This document shows positions 1 through 11,525 of a DNA stretch of 64,000 nucleotides, in pieces; within the stretch, counting starts at the first letter, position 1, and each line of letters begins with the position of its first letter. This DNA is from Spodoptera frugiperda (lineage: Eukaryota > Arthropoda > Insecta > Lepidoptera > Noctuidae). The DNA is taken from contig NC_064224.1 of assembly GCF_023101765.2 (NCBI RefSeq), forward strand, positions 6,838,103-6,902,102, read 5' to 3'. The notes beneath the pieces were generated by a model. The model saw nothing but the letters and a program-made list of their open reading frames with translations. It ran no database searches and was not told the DNA's origin. The translations under genes and the position numbers were made by a program.

Positions 1-231
1 ATGACGACAAACTTTACAATACCATTCTTCATGAACTACATTAAACCACGTTTGCAAACCGCATTATGATCAACGTGCTCTGAATAATGTAGCAGTCAAT
101 AAATAATGCCAATACACTAAACTTAGGTATTGCCTATCACTTAATTCCTAGGTCAGTGAGGAGCCAGGTTATTTACATAATATACCTACTCTTTACCAAC
201 AGATGCCACGCGGTGACACATTTTATATTAG

Positions 232-475
232 GTATAGAAAACTGACGAGAAACAACGCTTGCGTTGTGTTTCATTGTGTGAGTGAGGTTACCGGAGGCCC
301 TATTACCTTTCTCCCCAATCTAGGTTACAAATTCCTGATTCCTCAATAAACCTTAAACTCCTAACCCCCAAAAGGCCGACAACGCACATGTAACGCTTCT
401 GGTGTTTCGAATGTCCATGGGCGGCAGTGATTGCTTACCATCAGGTGATCCGTCTACTCGTTTACCGGCTTATTA
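232..475 (-). mobile_element. SINE-like family A
   Basis: It holds the hallmark words aaaggccgacaacgcac, gtccatgggcggc and gcttaccatcaggtgatc in inverse order. The head side carries cgcttgcgttgtgttt. Confidence 0.65.
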
Positions 476-1542
476 AATTTAATGTAACCATTTTAATTAT
501 GTACTTATAGAATTGGTATCTTTATATAAGTAGTCATCATTATCATAAATAGGCCTCTCCTAATATTTCTTTTAAAGTATAAAGCGGCAAACGAGTAGAA
601 AGATCATACGTGATAAACAATGGCCACTTGTAGCACCAGAGATGGAGGTTACAAGTGTTATATTGTTAACTTTTGGATTATTATTACAAGGATAGGGGTG
701 GGGCGAATTGGGCCACCGGTAAACATAATTAGGGATACGGCGAAACACCGTCAAGTCGTGGTATTATAATATAATAAGTCGAACCGGACACGTGGAAATG
801 CATGGTTCTCCCAAATTGTTTCACAAAAGCAGAAAGTTAATCTCAAACTTATCTGGGAATTAAACTAACCCGGGATATAGTTACAATTCAAATCATAACT
901 ACCGATCTACCGTAACAAACTAACAATTAATAAACCAAACTAAAATTACTTAAATACAAATTAATTTCATAACTTTACTCTACCAATTTAAAAGTTGATA
1001 CAAAACAAACAAATACATAGTTAGGTACTGGCTACCATTCTTATCTTTTACAAATAAACATAAACACAATTGTGGCTTATCTTTATTTAGTTTGAAACAG
1101 CTTACCTGGACATTGTCCATAAAGTATGGAATTTAGTGAACTATTCTTGTGGGAGGGTCCCGTGCGCTAAATAAGGATAATTATGAATACCTAAAGTAAA
1201 TAAGGCGTGGTTTAGTGTGGACTATTTCTATATATTATCGTATTTTGCACTAATCAGAACGTTTTAACAGCAAAGTCAAAGGATTTATTTTAATTAATCC
1301 TCAATCAATCAGTCCGTCAGTCTGTCTGTCAGTGAAGCTAGGTATTTGTTACAAAGTGTAGCTTCGAATGGAGAAGAACCAGCAAGAAATTCCATTCGTT
1401 ACACTTTAAAAATATATGTTTACAATTTCACTGATACATTTTTCCAATCAGTAATTGTTGTACATTTATTTATCTGCCTATCAATTATTATTAATTATCT
1501 GCTTATCCCTTTTATAATAATAACAATATTAGCAACGTCATG

Positions 1543-1803
1543 CCTTTTATCCCCGAAGGGGTAGGCAGAGGTGCTCATTAGCCGCTATACAATGTGCACT
1601 TTTCACCATTTGTGTTATAAGTCCCATGTAATAGGGAGTGAGCCTATTGCCATATACTGGACACAATTCCAGACTACTACTACTGATATTTTTTTTCGAA
1701 AAACCGAAAAAACTCCAGTAATACTTTGCCCAACCCGGGAATCGAACCCGAGACCCCTTGTCCGGCAGTCGCACTTGCGACCACTCGACCAACGAGGCAG
1801 TCA
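1543..1803 (-). mobile_element. tRNA-derived SINE family C
   Basis: On the minus strand the head reads as a tRNA, with A box TGGTCGAGTGG and B box GGTTCGATTCC. The body (inverse of tataagtcccatgtaatagg) follows, so it is a SINE and not a tRNA gene. The 105- and 88-codon ORFs here are incidental. Confidence 0.75.
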
Positions 1804-2374
1804 TAATAACAATACGGACTTCATAACTTGTAACTAATACAAAACACCATATAGTGAACACCATCGATACTATGTATAACCCATCACATAAGCGTGGCTA
1901 TGTTTTTTACATAATGATATAATTAAATCGCTGTCAAGGCCGCAAACCGGTTTCGACACAAATAAATGTAAATTGGTGACATTGCGCGAGGTCACAATTT
2001 ATAGCAAAATGGCTGCCCTTTGAGTGTTTAGCTTAAATGTATCATCTGTTCTGTAGTGACGGCAAATAAAAATCGCTAGTCAGTAATCAATAGACTATAG
2101 TAGACTATTCCATAACACTTAGGTATGTCATAAGAGGCGACTAAGGGACTATTTATTTTACAAAGACTGGGCATTAAACTCAACCTTTTGATCTTCCAAC
2201 ACGCCTGCAAAGCTTGTAGATTATAAGTGAACCCTCTTATATAGATGAAGCTCATAAGCTTCTATAAGGTTTACTTATAAATTACATAGTCTCACGGAAA
2301 ACGTAATTTGTATGTCAAAGTCCGCACATTATTTGTATCAATTAATCCACAATCCACATAGTCAAATTAATTAA

Positions 2375-2575
2375 AAACTCTTTCGAGTATATCAGGTACT
2401 ATTACTGGCACAAACTCTCCAAAAAATGTTTGGTAGCCATTAAATATTTAAAAGAAAATTTGTTTTTCTCTTCTATTTTTTAATGGCTGTCTGTGATTTT
2501 TTTCGTAAAAAATGGCCAGCTATAATTTAAAACTTAATCGAAAATGAGGTTGTATGTTTTTATATTTCATTTTTT
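2375..2575. repeat. Dispersed repeat family I
   Basis: It shares tttcgagtat, tttaatggctgt and gtgattttttcg/gg words in the same order with 10722-10925. Confidence 0.55.
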
Positions 2576-3254
2576 TTTAATACCAGATTTAGGTAACTAT
2601 TGTAATAAGTTTTTTTTAAGAGAACTTGAGTCCAATATTATTAAGAATCCCAATAATTTTTGTAATGCCAAGAGACAACTAGAAAACTAGTGGTCATCGT
2701 GTAGGTAAGATTAACACATAAAATATGAACCTAAGTTACAAAACAGTGACTAACATTTTTGATGGACATTTCGGTGACCAAACAGCGATCCAGCCTAGCA
2801 CGCGTAGGGATAATGTTAAACCTCCTTTTAAGGCAACACATATGTGGTTGTTGAGGATGAATGTCAATATGTTTATGGACAAAATATAGGGAAAAATGAA
2901 TATATTTAGTAAAACCAATGACTTAATATGCCTGGTCAATAATCATGTATTTTTATTTAAACATACCTTTAATACAACAATGAATTTACAAAAGAATACC
3001 AATGTAGGTTTAGGTTTGTTTAAATTGTGAATTCCAAATGGTGTTTGTTCAAAGTGTTAGTTGTTGAATTAGATTATTCATTATTTTATTGTTATTGTAA
3101 TAATTATAACATAAAACATCAAACACATAACTAACTAATATCAAAACACGTCTGTGTTTTCTGCCTAATTCTCTGACAAAGGCTTGAGGTTCCAGGGTTT
3201 GAAGCAGGAGTAGAAACGTAATAATACTTCAACTATGAAGAAGAATTATGGCTC

Positions 3255-3530
3255 TTGAATTATGGGATAAAAAGTATCCTATCACCCAAGTTAGCCTAGC
3301 CATGACTGCCTAGTGGGTTTATCGGGCTCCGGCTCGAAAGACAGGAGTAGGAACGGGGTGGTTTCTAGTCAGTAAGAATCTGACACTCTCGCCGCGCCCA
3401 AGGCGACAGATGGCATTGGATGATTTTGGATGACCCCTTCAAAAAAATCCAATCTGTATACCATATTTCATCAAAATCCGTTCAGTAATTTCAGCATAAT
3501 TGAAGGAAATATATGGGTATAGAATTTAGT
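3255..3530 (+). mobile_element. LINE 3' tail (RTE/CR1-like), split by SINE
   Basis: gggataaaaagtatcctatc and atttcatcaaaatccgttca are the conserved 3' words of a LINE common in moths. Copies recur at 39030, 43255 and 62860. Confidence 0.55.
3304..3447 (+). mobile_element. SINE family B inserted in a LINE tail
   Basis: It carries the family B words gctccggctcgaaag, tagtcagtaagaatctgaca and an A-rich 3' end. LINE 3' sequence lies on both sides (3255-3303 and 3448-3530). Confidence 0.75.
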
Positions 3531-4081
3531 GTTATCACATGAAACTGTGATCATTTATTAGTGCTTGTGACAGATTAGGAATTGAAAATAGCTAAAGCAA
3601 TTCAATAAATAAAGTTAATTTGTATTTGGAGCCATTCCTTCGCCTTTTTTTAGTATTTCTCTTTTTACTTGAAGCATTAAGTTTATTTTTATGTAAATCA
3701 AATGACACATTCATAATAGACAAGGCTTATATCAACAAGTTCATTCACATTTGTTAAATAATTTTTAAAATTGTATATGTGTGTACAAAATTATATGCGT
3801 TTTTTGTATTTATAAGGAAAATTTATTAATAAAGTACCTATTAAGTGTTCGTGTTTATCGATCTAGTACTATTTGACCAGTCTTTTTTTCTCTCCAAGAA
3901 AATAAGACATAAATAGAATTAAGTCGTTTACAAAAACCGACTTACTACTATTAAGCATTAGTCATACGTACCGGTTACTTACCCACTGATAAGTAAGAAG
4001 TGTCACAAGTTTTAAACAAACTTATTCATTAAAACCTTAATAGAGAAGTGCAATAATATTTTATCGCGCTTCAAAAATTCA

Positions 4082-4270
4082 TCAGACCACCACAGATGGG
4101 GCCCTGTAGGGCTGATGCCCAACCTGGAGATGCAGACTACATAGCGGGTTTACTCCGGCTCAAAGAATAGGAGTAGGAACGGGATGCTTTTTAGTCAGTA
4201 AGAGTCTGACACTCCCTCTCGCCTCACCCAAGGCGGGAGAAGTCTTTGGATGATTTTATCCCTTAAAAAT
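4082..4270 (+). mobile_element. SINE family B, longer copy
   Basis: It includes the 5' part gaccaccacagatggggccc plus the core tagtcagtaagagtctgaca and cctcacccaaggcgggagaa. Confidence 0.75.
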
Positions 4271-4707
4271 GAGTTGGTATACCTACCTACACATACCTAG
4301 TTGTTTTGTAGGCAAGTGCTCTGAATAAAATTATTTAGAAAAAATAATGAGACAAGCGGAAAATGTACACACAAGAGGTCGCAGACCCTGTCGTATGTCA
4401 TCGGAAAACACATATACATAAGTATATATGTAATAAAAATAACAAAATTATGTACATGTAAACAAAATTCTAATACTGATCTCATTGTTATTTGGAAATT
4501 AGTTATTTTATGACACAGGCTTAATTTATTAGTTTCATATATAACATGCGTAATTGTGTCATATTCAAAAACGTATGTGTAGAGTAATTTGTTTATGGTA
4601 AAGCAATGTAGTCATCCCCCACACTTCAGTATGACTATGGGCCCCCACAACTATTACTGTGGTTTTCATAATCTCTCCACTTCATGGAAAATGTTATAGA
4701 AATTTTA

Positions 4708-5469
4708 GTGGAGCGCCTGGGGGTTTTCACCTCGGATTAGAGTTACAGAGAATGAATTAATATGATCGATGTGGAATATTGTTTTTTAAACTATAAATTG
4801 CAATGTTTACCCAAAAATTTTTTGTGCACTCCATTTTTTTATTGTTTAAACAAATTATTATAAAAAATTAATGTTTGACCATATATTTTCACTTTAAACA
4901 GTATTTTTTTTTATTTATATGTTAAATCTTACCTGAGTAGACATATAGGAACATTTTTCAAAGATGCCTGTGTATAAAAATAGCAGTATCTCGAACAGGT
5001 AGAAAAACGTGGAGGGGAGAGCGGAGCGACAGCTGCTATGTACAATGGAACTTCTTGGCCAGTTTAATTTTAAATGAAACGCACTCTATTGTGTGCATTG
5101 AAAAAAATACGGTAATTAATTATGACTAATGAAAAGAAAAAAAAAATTATTTGTACAAAATCTGTTTATTTAAATATATTACATTGTTGTCTACATCAAA
5201 TATTTTCTTCTACTTCATCTATCTGTATAATAGGTGAAGTATTGGAACAACTCTTTCCGCTGCACTGTAAACATGATACACTGCAGTATAAACTACACTC
5301 GCGAGCAACCAAATCGACTCAACCTACATGTGCGCATTCGAAGATGTTTTCTTAAAAATATACTGAATTGTTTTTAAAAACCGATATACCATTAGAAAGC
5401 TTACAACTTCAGCTTTATATTGGTACCATTATTATAAAAATTGTATCAGTACTTTTTAAAATATTTAAC
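4708..5469. repeat. Left arm of long inverted repeat
   Basis: This pairs with 6196-6964 almost base for base. The outermost 30 bases are the most diverged part. Confidence 0.85.
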
Positions 5470-5630
5470 TTAATTCAGCGGACTAGAGTATTTGCTCACT
5501 ACGACTCCAACAAGTTATAACACAAACTACCCCTATAAAACCTCCACATTAAGGTTAACTTTATCTGTGGCTTATCGAAAGTTGATCGTACACATCTCCG
5601 CAAAAACGCGTCATTTTATTTCCAAAAATT

Positions 5631-6128
5631 TTGGATACGACACCGGAAGAAGCCGCTCAAGTCGTTGCTCTACTGGAACAAGGACTAAATCAGCGAAGAG
5701 TTGCTGCTCATCTGAGTTTGAGCCAATCTGCAGTATCAAGAGGGTACAGGTAGTATCAAGATACTAGTGCCTTCAATCGAAGACCAAGAATAAGCCGCCA
5801 CCGGTCCACCTCGGAGAGAGACGACCGTTTTATTATTTCAACTTCACTACGAAATCGTCACTTAACCGGTGTCGATGTTCAACAGGAACTCAGAAGAGTT
5901 CGAAGAGTGGCTGTCAGCGAGTGGACAGTACGGAGACGGTTGAAGGAAGCCAACCTCACCCCTAAACGGCCTACCACAGGCCCGAAATTGACGACCCGCC
6001 ATCGGCAAGCGCGCATTCAATTTGCCCGAGAACACCTCGATTGGAGCATAGAACAATGGAGGCCAGTCTTATTAACTGACGAATGCAGAATGTGTCTGCA
6101 CGGTAGTCGTCCCACAAGTGTTCAATGA
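5631..6128 (+). pseudogene. Broken Tc1-like transposase (N-terminal half)
   Basis: One frame reads through a homeodomain-like helix-turn-helix (EEAAQVVALLEQGLNQRRVA, then SLSQSAVSR). It continues through a second HTH with the Tc1 word EWTVRRRLKEANLTPKRP and reaches LLTDEC, where the Asp is the first catalytic residue. An in-frame TAG at 5751 breaks it, no ATG is at the expected start, and it stops at 6128 before the second and third catalytic acids. The usual family length is about 340 residues, and only about 165 remain. The enzyme would cut and paste DNA at TA, but this copy is dead. It sits between the two long arms. Confidence 0.85.
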
Positions 6129-6195
6129 TTCATGTTCGGGCTAAGCGCTGGCCAGTCCATTGTCCGTGTTCCGCTGGCGAACTGGCCAGGTGGTG

Positions 6196-6964
6196 TTAAA
6201 TATTTTAAAAAGTACTGATACAATTTTTATAATAATGGTACCAATATAAAGCTGAAGTTGTAAGCTTTCTAATGGTATATCGGTTTTTAAAAACAATTCA
6301 GTATATTTTTAAGAAAACATCTTCGAATGCGCACATGTAGGTTGAGTCGATTTGGTTGCTCGCGAGTGTAGTTTATACTGCAGTGTATCATGTTTACAGT
6401 GCAGCGGAAAGAGTTGTTCCAATACTTCACCTATTATACAGATAGATGAAGTAGAAGAAAATATTTGATGTAGACAATAATGTAATATATTTGAATAAAC
6501 GGATTTTGTACTAATTTTTTTTTTTCTTTTCATTAGTCATAATTAATTACCGTATTTTTTTCAATGCACACAATAGAGTGCGTTTCATTTAAAATTAAAC
6601 TGGCCAAGAAGTTCCATTGTACATAGCAGCTGTCGCTCCGCTCTCCCCTCCACGTTTTTCTACCTGTTCGAGATACTGCTATTTTTATACACAGGTATCT
6701 TTGAAAAATGTTCCTATATGTCTACTCAGGTAAGATTTAACATATAAATAAAAAAAAATACTGTTTAAAGTGAAAATATATGGTCAAACATTAATTTTTT
6801 ATAATAATTTGTTTAAACAATAAAAAAATGGAGTGCACAAAAAATTTTTGGGTAAACATTGCAATTTATAGTTTAAAAAACAATATTCCACATCGATCAT
6901 ATTAATTCATTCACTGTAACTCTAATCCGAGGTTTTACGGTTTTGAATGCTCCAGGCACTCCAC
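6196..6964. repeat. Right arm of long inverted repeat
   Basis: This is the inverse copy of 4708-5469, with a few substitutions and about 7 bp of net insertion near the tip. Confidence 0.85.
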
Positions 6965-8309
6965 TATTTTCCATTTTGCAATGTTTTCATGATCATCGAC
7001 AATTTTATTGTCGTGACCACCGGTCAGAAGGTGTCAAATGCCTGTCAGCTGTTGGACAAAATATATAAGATTAATATTGCTTTGTAATAATCCTACAATA
7101 GTGCAACAACAATAATTTAAACCTAGTATCTAATGGGCGAATACGTGGCCCCGTCGAAATGACTTCAGATGAACTTTTTTCGAGTTTAAGGAAAAAAAAC
7201 AGACGAACTTGTTTGTTCTCTAAATCACTCTCTTTTTGGACTTCGTTGCATACAAAACGAGAAATAATTCATTTGAAATACGACTGCTTTCATTGCTACT
7301 AAAATTACTTCTCAGGAGTTATGCGCGAAGATACCTCCATTTTGGAGGAACATTTTACTCATATAGGTAAAGAAAAAGACTAATAGTTATGACAGAACTT
7401 GGCAAAGGTGTAAAGGGCCTTGGACACCAGCAGTCAGCATCCGCAAGCCGGTGGCTCCGGCTGGGAGCAGCGGGCAGTGGGCGTGTGTTCCAAGAACTCA
7501 CTCGTTCACTGCATTAAACAGTTCATAGGGCAACTCAATTAAGATTTGCGGTTTTATTGCAAGTCGGTTGAATGAACTACGGATGTAGGTACCTTTGGTA
7601 AGTAGATCAATTACTTATATACTAAGTAAAATTGTATTTAAGAGGTACTAAATTTGAAGATTACAATTGTAAATATAAGTGATTTATTATGAGTTTTTTT
7701 TCATACAAAAAATCTACGTATGAGTTTAACTGAGACACTAAAAGAGCCATGTCTTTTACTGTCTCTGTTGCTTCGTCGGCAAAGCAACGCATCGTGCGTA
7801 TTTGTGATTTAATGAAGAGAAGATTTTTTTTATGCTCTCAAATTAAATTAACTGGTTCGGGGTACGAAATTTCTTATATGGAAAGATGCGTGCTATGGAT
7901 ATGTGCTCTTATTATTTAAGTTCCTCCATATAACAAATTAAAAATCATCCTCGAATCAAACATTTTGGAATAAATCTTAACAATTTCGTTAACCAAGCTC
8001 ATTCATCCTCCTACAACAAAACTTTAGATGAATAACGTAAAATACTTATAACGAGGAAAACGATTGTTTCAATATATTGTATAATATTTTATTACAAAAG
8101 TTACATTTTACGTCAGAGAGGTAATATAGTCGTCATTAGTTAAACGCATATTAATTTGAACAGGAAGGAAATAAGCAACAATTATACATGTATTATACAA
8201 ATGTGATTAACCCAATTGTTACGATAAAGCTACAGATAGTACTATGGTCTGTTCATTGACGTAAAATGAGATTATTGGGTTACTAAGTGCTATAAATTAA
8301 TAATTTTTA

Positions 8310-8480
8310 AGCGACTTCAAAAAACTTTGGCTCGCAGTTTGACCTGTATGTAAGTTTGTGCGTGATTATCTCGCGTTTGGCTGAACCGATTTTGATGCGG
8401 TTTTCGGTATAGTATTTTTCAGACTTAGGAGAAGGTTTTAGGGATATTACCTGATGTAAAATGAAGGCTTTTTAAAACAG
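8310..8480 (+). mobile_element. LINE/DNA element tail
   Basis: gcgacttcaaaaaactttgg and ctgaaccgattttgatgcgg are widespread repeat words. The boundaries are uncertain. Confidence 0.5.
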
Positions 8481-8617
8481 AAATTATTTTGATCCCGATA
8501 AGGAAAATGCTCACGGAATCTTCGCGTCTGGAGGATAAAGCGACTGGCAGGCTCTTACTGACTAAAACATCACCCGTATCCTATATGTGGATTAGGAAGC
8601 TTTTATTGGGGTAAATC

Positions 8618-8763
8618 AATCCACTCCAATGATTTCTCTCGCCTTGGGCAAGGCAAGTCGGAGTGTCAGACTCTTACTTACTAAAAACTACCCCGTTCCT
8701 ACTTCTGCTTTTAGAGTCGGAGCCTCGGTAAACCTGCTAGGTAGTCCGCAGCTCCGACTACAT
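8618..8763 (-). mobile_element. SINE family B
   Basis: It is the inverse of the family core: cgccttgggcaaggcaag, gtgtcagactcttact and gtagtccgcagctccg. Confidence 0.75.
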
Positions 8764-9579
8764 TCTCCAATTTTCATAAGTCATTAACGTCGTTAGAAAA
8801 ACTATTCAACCTAACAATCCCAAACAATTTGATTCTACGCAAAACAAATTGTATTATTTTCCATTTTGTACCGAACAGACGTCTTTCCTGTTTTAATCTG
8901 ATGTCTTGGCAAGTTCGTACGTCTATTCATTCTCCCATAGGGAAGTTGGTAGAGATATGTCGTTAGGTAAATCCCTAACTGACCTCTTTTTTACAAAACC
9001 TCTACGTGAGCATCTACGTCAAACAATAATGGTTGTTTGTGTGGTCAAACCTAGCGTCAGTGATGTAAACTATTACCTATTGTACTGTTTACTGTGTTTA
9101 TTGTAATTCCCATTTGTTTACATCCCAATTGTTTATTCGTATGCCGTCGTACGTCATATTATAGTTAAGAAGCACGTGATTCAGTAACACCAGCTATATG
9201 TAATTAAACAATCATACAAATTGACACGCGACCACAGAATGTAAGTCTTATATGCGTTCTATACTTACTTGGAAGGTTTAGTTAGATATGTACGTATTAA
9301 TAGTAACATAATATTATATTATTCAACAGTTACTTACGTTATGAGCTAAATATAGGAATTGCAATTGATGGATGCTGGAGCAAGCAATCGTTACCAGAAA
9401 CAAATAAAAAAATCTTCAATGTCTTCACTTACTACCATTATTTTATTAGATTGTAGTAATAATGATAAATGAACAAATATAAATAACTACTTATAAAATT
9501 CTTGTTTTTATTTTGACCTGCCCTGGATTCAGGCTAATCTTGCATCGCAGCTGTAATGAAAATACTTCATTTACGCTAC

Positions 9580-9928
9580 GTAATGCCGCTATACAATGTA
9601 CACCCACCATTTGTGTTATAAATCCCATGTAATAGGGGGTGAGCCTATTGCCATATACTGGGCACAATTCCAGACTCCGTGCTACTACTGGGAAATTTTC
9701 GAAAAACCGAAAAAACCGGACTACCTAGGGAGTTACCGGGGCTCCGGCTCGAAAGGCAGGAGTAGGAACGGGGTGGTTTTTAATCAGTAAGAGTCTGACA
9801 CTCCCTCTCTCCGCCTGGTACAAGACATTGGATGATTTTCCCCCCTTTATAATATACTTTCGCCCATTAATAGTATACTGTGCCCGGCAATCGCACTTGC
9901 GACCTCTCGACCTACGAGGCAGTTGCTT
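9580..9928 (-). mobile_element. tRNA-derived SINE family C, split by family B insertion
   Basis: The body words gccgctatacaatgtacacc and atgtaatagggggtgagcct lie on one side. The tRNA head (gcaatcgcacttgcgacctc) lies on the other. A third scrap (aaagtcccatataataggga) lies at 9967-10030. Confidence 0.7.
9718..9845 (+). mobile_element. SINE family B nested in family C SINE
   Basis: ctccggctcgaaaggcagga and tcagtaagagtctgacactc are present. The copy splits a family C element whose halves lie at 9580-9717 and 9846-9928. Confidence 0.75.
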
Positions 9929-10721
9929 ATAGGTATGGTATGTACATACATACATTATATGTACGTAAAGTCCCATATAATAGGGAGGAAGAAGCCTGCC
10001 CTACTCGGCAATCCCACAATTCCAGATCCATTCATATATAGCTAAAAAACATCAATGAATGTGTTTATTTATTTCTATTGTTGCTCGTACATGACCTATT
10101 TCCTGTATAGGTGAACAAGTGAATCACTGGTATTTTACAATTTATTATAACGACAAACAACACACGGATTATTCCTGCATACGTGTTGTACGTAATCCAT
10201 TAATGAATGGTTTTTCGGGGATAACCCTAAATACAAAATCGCTATAGGTGACTGACTGACACCATAGAGTCACCATTGAATAATTTGTTTACAAAAGTAC
10301 CAAATACGTAATAACACATTATTTAAGTATTATTTGTGGTTTCATAAATTTAATATAAATAAACAAAATATATTTTATAAATGTAAATATATTTTAAAAT
10401 AATAAACACGTATTTTTTGTTTTCTTCGAAAACAAATACTTTCGAAGATATATCGATTTGAAATATCGCGTGAAGTTACTTCTGGGTAGATTTTATACGT
10501 TTTTGCGTCAAGCAAAATAGGTCTTGCTATTAGATTTTCTTTGCCCTGTAGAAAAAACATAATTTTGTTATAGTATGGTAAAGTCACTCACGGAATTTAT
10601 TTACAAAAACATAGCAAAAATATAATATATTGTAAGTCAAATAATTTAATTCAATTAATTCCATTATTCAATTCATAAATATTTATTTTTGAAACGTCAA
10701 ATAGAATTCTCTGAAATTAAT

Positions 10722-10925
10722 TAAAACCTCCTTTCGAGTATGTATGTAGTACCTACTGGCAAAAACTCATAAAAATAGTAGATAGCCAAAAAATATTTAA
10801 AAAAAGTAATTTTTTCTCTTCTTTTTTTAATGGCTGTTAGTGATTTTTTGGGGAAAATTTGCCAGTTACAATGTAAAACTCAAATCAAAAGAAGAAATGA
10901 GGTTATATATTTAAATAAATAAATT
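10722..10925. repeat. Dispersed repeat family I
   Basis: This is the same order of words as at 2375-2575 and may be the tail of an unrecognised element. Confidence 0.55.
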
Positions 10926-11339
10926 ATTTTACATTAAAATCTACCATTTTTTTGTCTGATACATGATTTTGCAAAACTACTTAATGAGCATTTTGAAAAA
11001 GCTTGGCCTAATATTAGCAAACCACGATCCATTTAAACTTATAAAGAAGTTTAAAAACGTGTCTACAAGCATCCATGCAATTTCATACTTAATACCTACG
11101 AATAATAACTGCTACACATCGGATGTTATTCAAACTATCTTAGTAAGTACAAAGTCGAAATAAAATAGTAAAAAAATGCGACGCGAGGTGCCTGTGCGCA
11201 GGTGGGCGCAGTTCGCGCATGCGCTGTGCGGCGCGACGCTTTCTTACGCTAACCCACTTTTAGCGCAATGTCAGCCTGAGCCGCTTAGCTTGTGAGCTTC
11301 GTCACTTTTTTTAGTTATTTTTTTTTTTACCTAGAAATT

Positions 11340-11525
11340 GATTAGGAAAGAAGATTTAGTATATAAAATTCTCGTGTCACAGTTTTCGTTGCCATACTCC
11401 TCCGAAACGGCTTGACCGATTTTGATGATTTTTTTTGTGCTTATCCGGTATCTATGAGAATCGGCCAACATCTATTTTTCATCCCCATTTTTTTTCCACG
11501 GACAAAGTCGCGGGCTGTAGCTAGT
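11340..11525 (+). mobile_element. LINE 3' tail
   Basis: ttctcgtgtcacagttttcg, cgaccgattttgatgatttt-like words and agtcgcgggctgtagctagt are present. Confidence 0.55.

Larger units (their letters stand above)
476..4081. other. Gaps 476-1542, 1804-2374, 2576-3254 and 3531-4081: nothing recognised
   Basis: Between the listed repeats this is AT-rich single-copy-looking DNA. ORFs are under 75 codons with no motif. I see no promoter or splice pattern I would trust. Confidence 0.5.
4708..6964. mobile_element. Tc1-like DNA transposon with ~765-bp terminal inverted repeats
   Basis: The element is bounded by TA at 4706-4707 and 6965-6966. Its ends are GTGGAGCGCCTGG and the inverse of GTGGAGTGCCTGG. 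The arms 4708-5469 and 6196-6964 are nearly identical in inverted orientation; for example ORF-like words at 5122 and 6533 mirror each other. Between the arms lies only about 730 bp holding a broken Tc1-type transposase. High arm identity suggests recent movement, but the copy cannot encode a full enzyme. The termini lack the CAGT ends usual for Tc1 elements, which is odd. Confidence 0.85.
6965..9579. other. Mostly empty, with a GC patch at 7408-7500
   Basis: The patch ccttggacac...gtgtgttccaag has inverted ends and GC-rich content (ccggtggctccggctgggag), perhaps an old transposon core. A scrap of MITE family F lies near 7880. The remainder holds only LINE and SINE copies listed separately. 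Confidence 0.4.

Noticed and set aside
1725..1803. Apparent tRNA gene on the minus strand
   Set aside because: It has A and B boxes but is continuous with a SINE body repeated elsewhere, and lacks a terminator T-run right after the acceptor stem.
1547..1864. 105-codon minus-strand ORF
   Set aside because: It reads through the tRNA-like head and body of a family C SINE; the word for the B box encodes the RVRFPG segment.
5122..5355. 77-codon ORF, with a twin at 6309-6533
   Set aside because: Both are the two strands of the same inverted repeat arm of a transposon.
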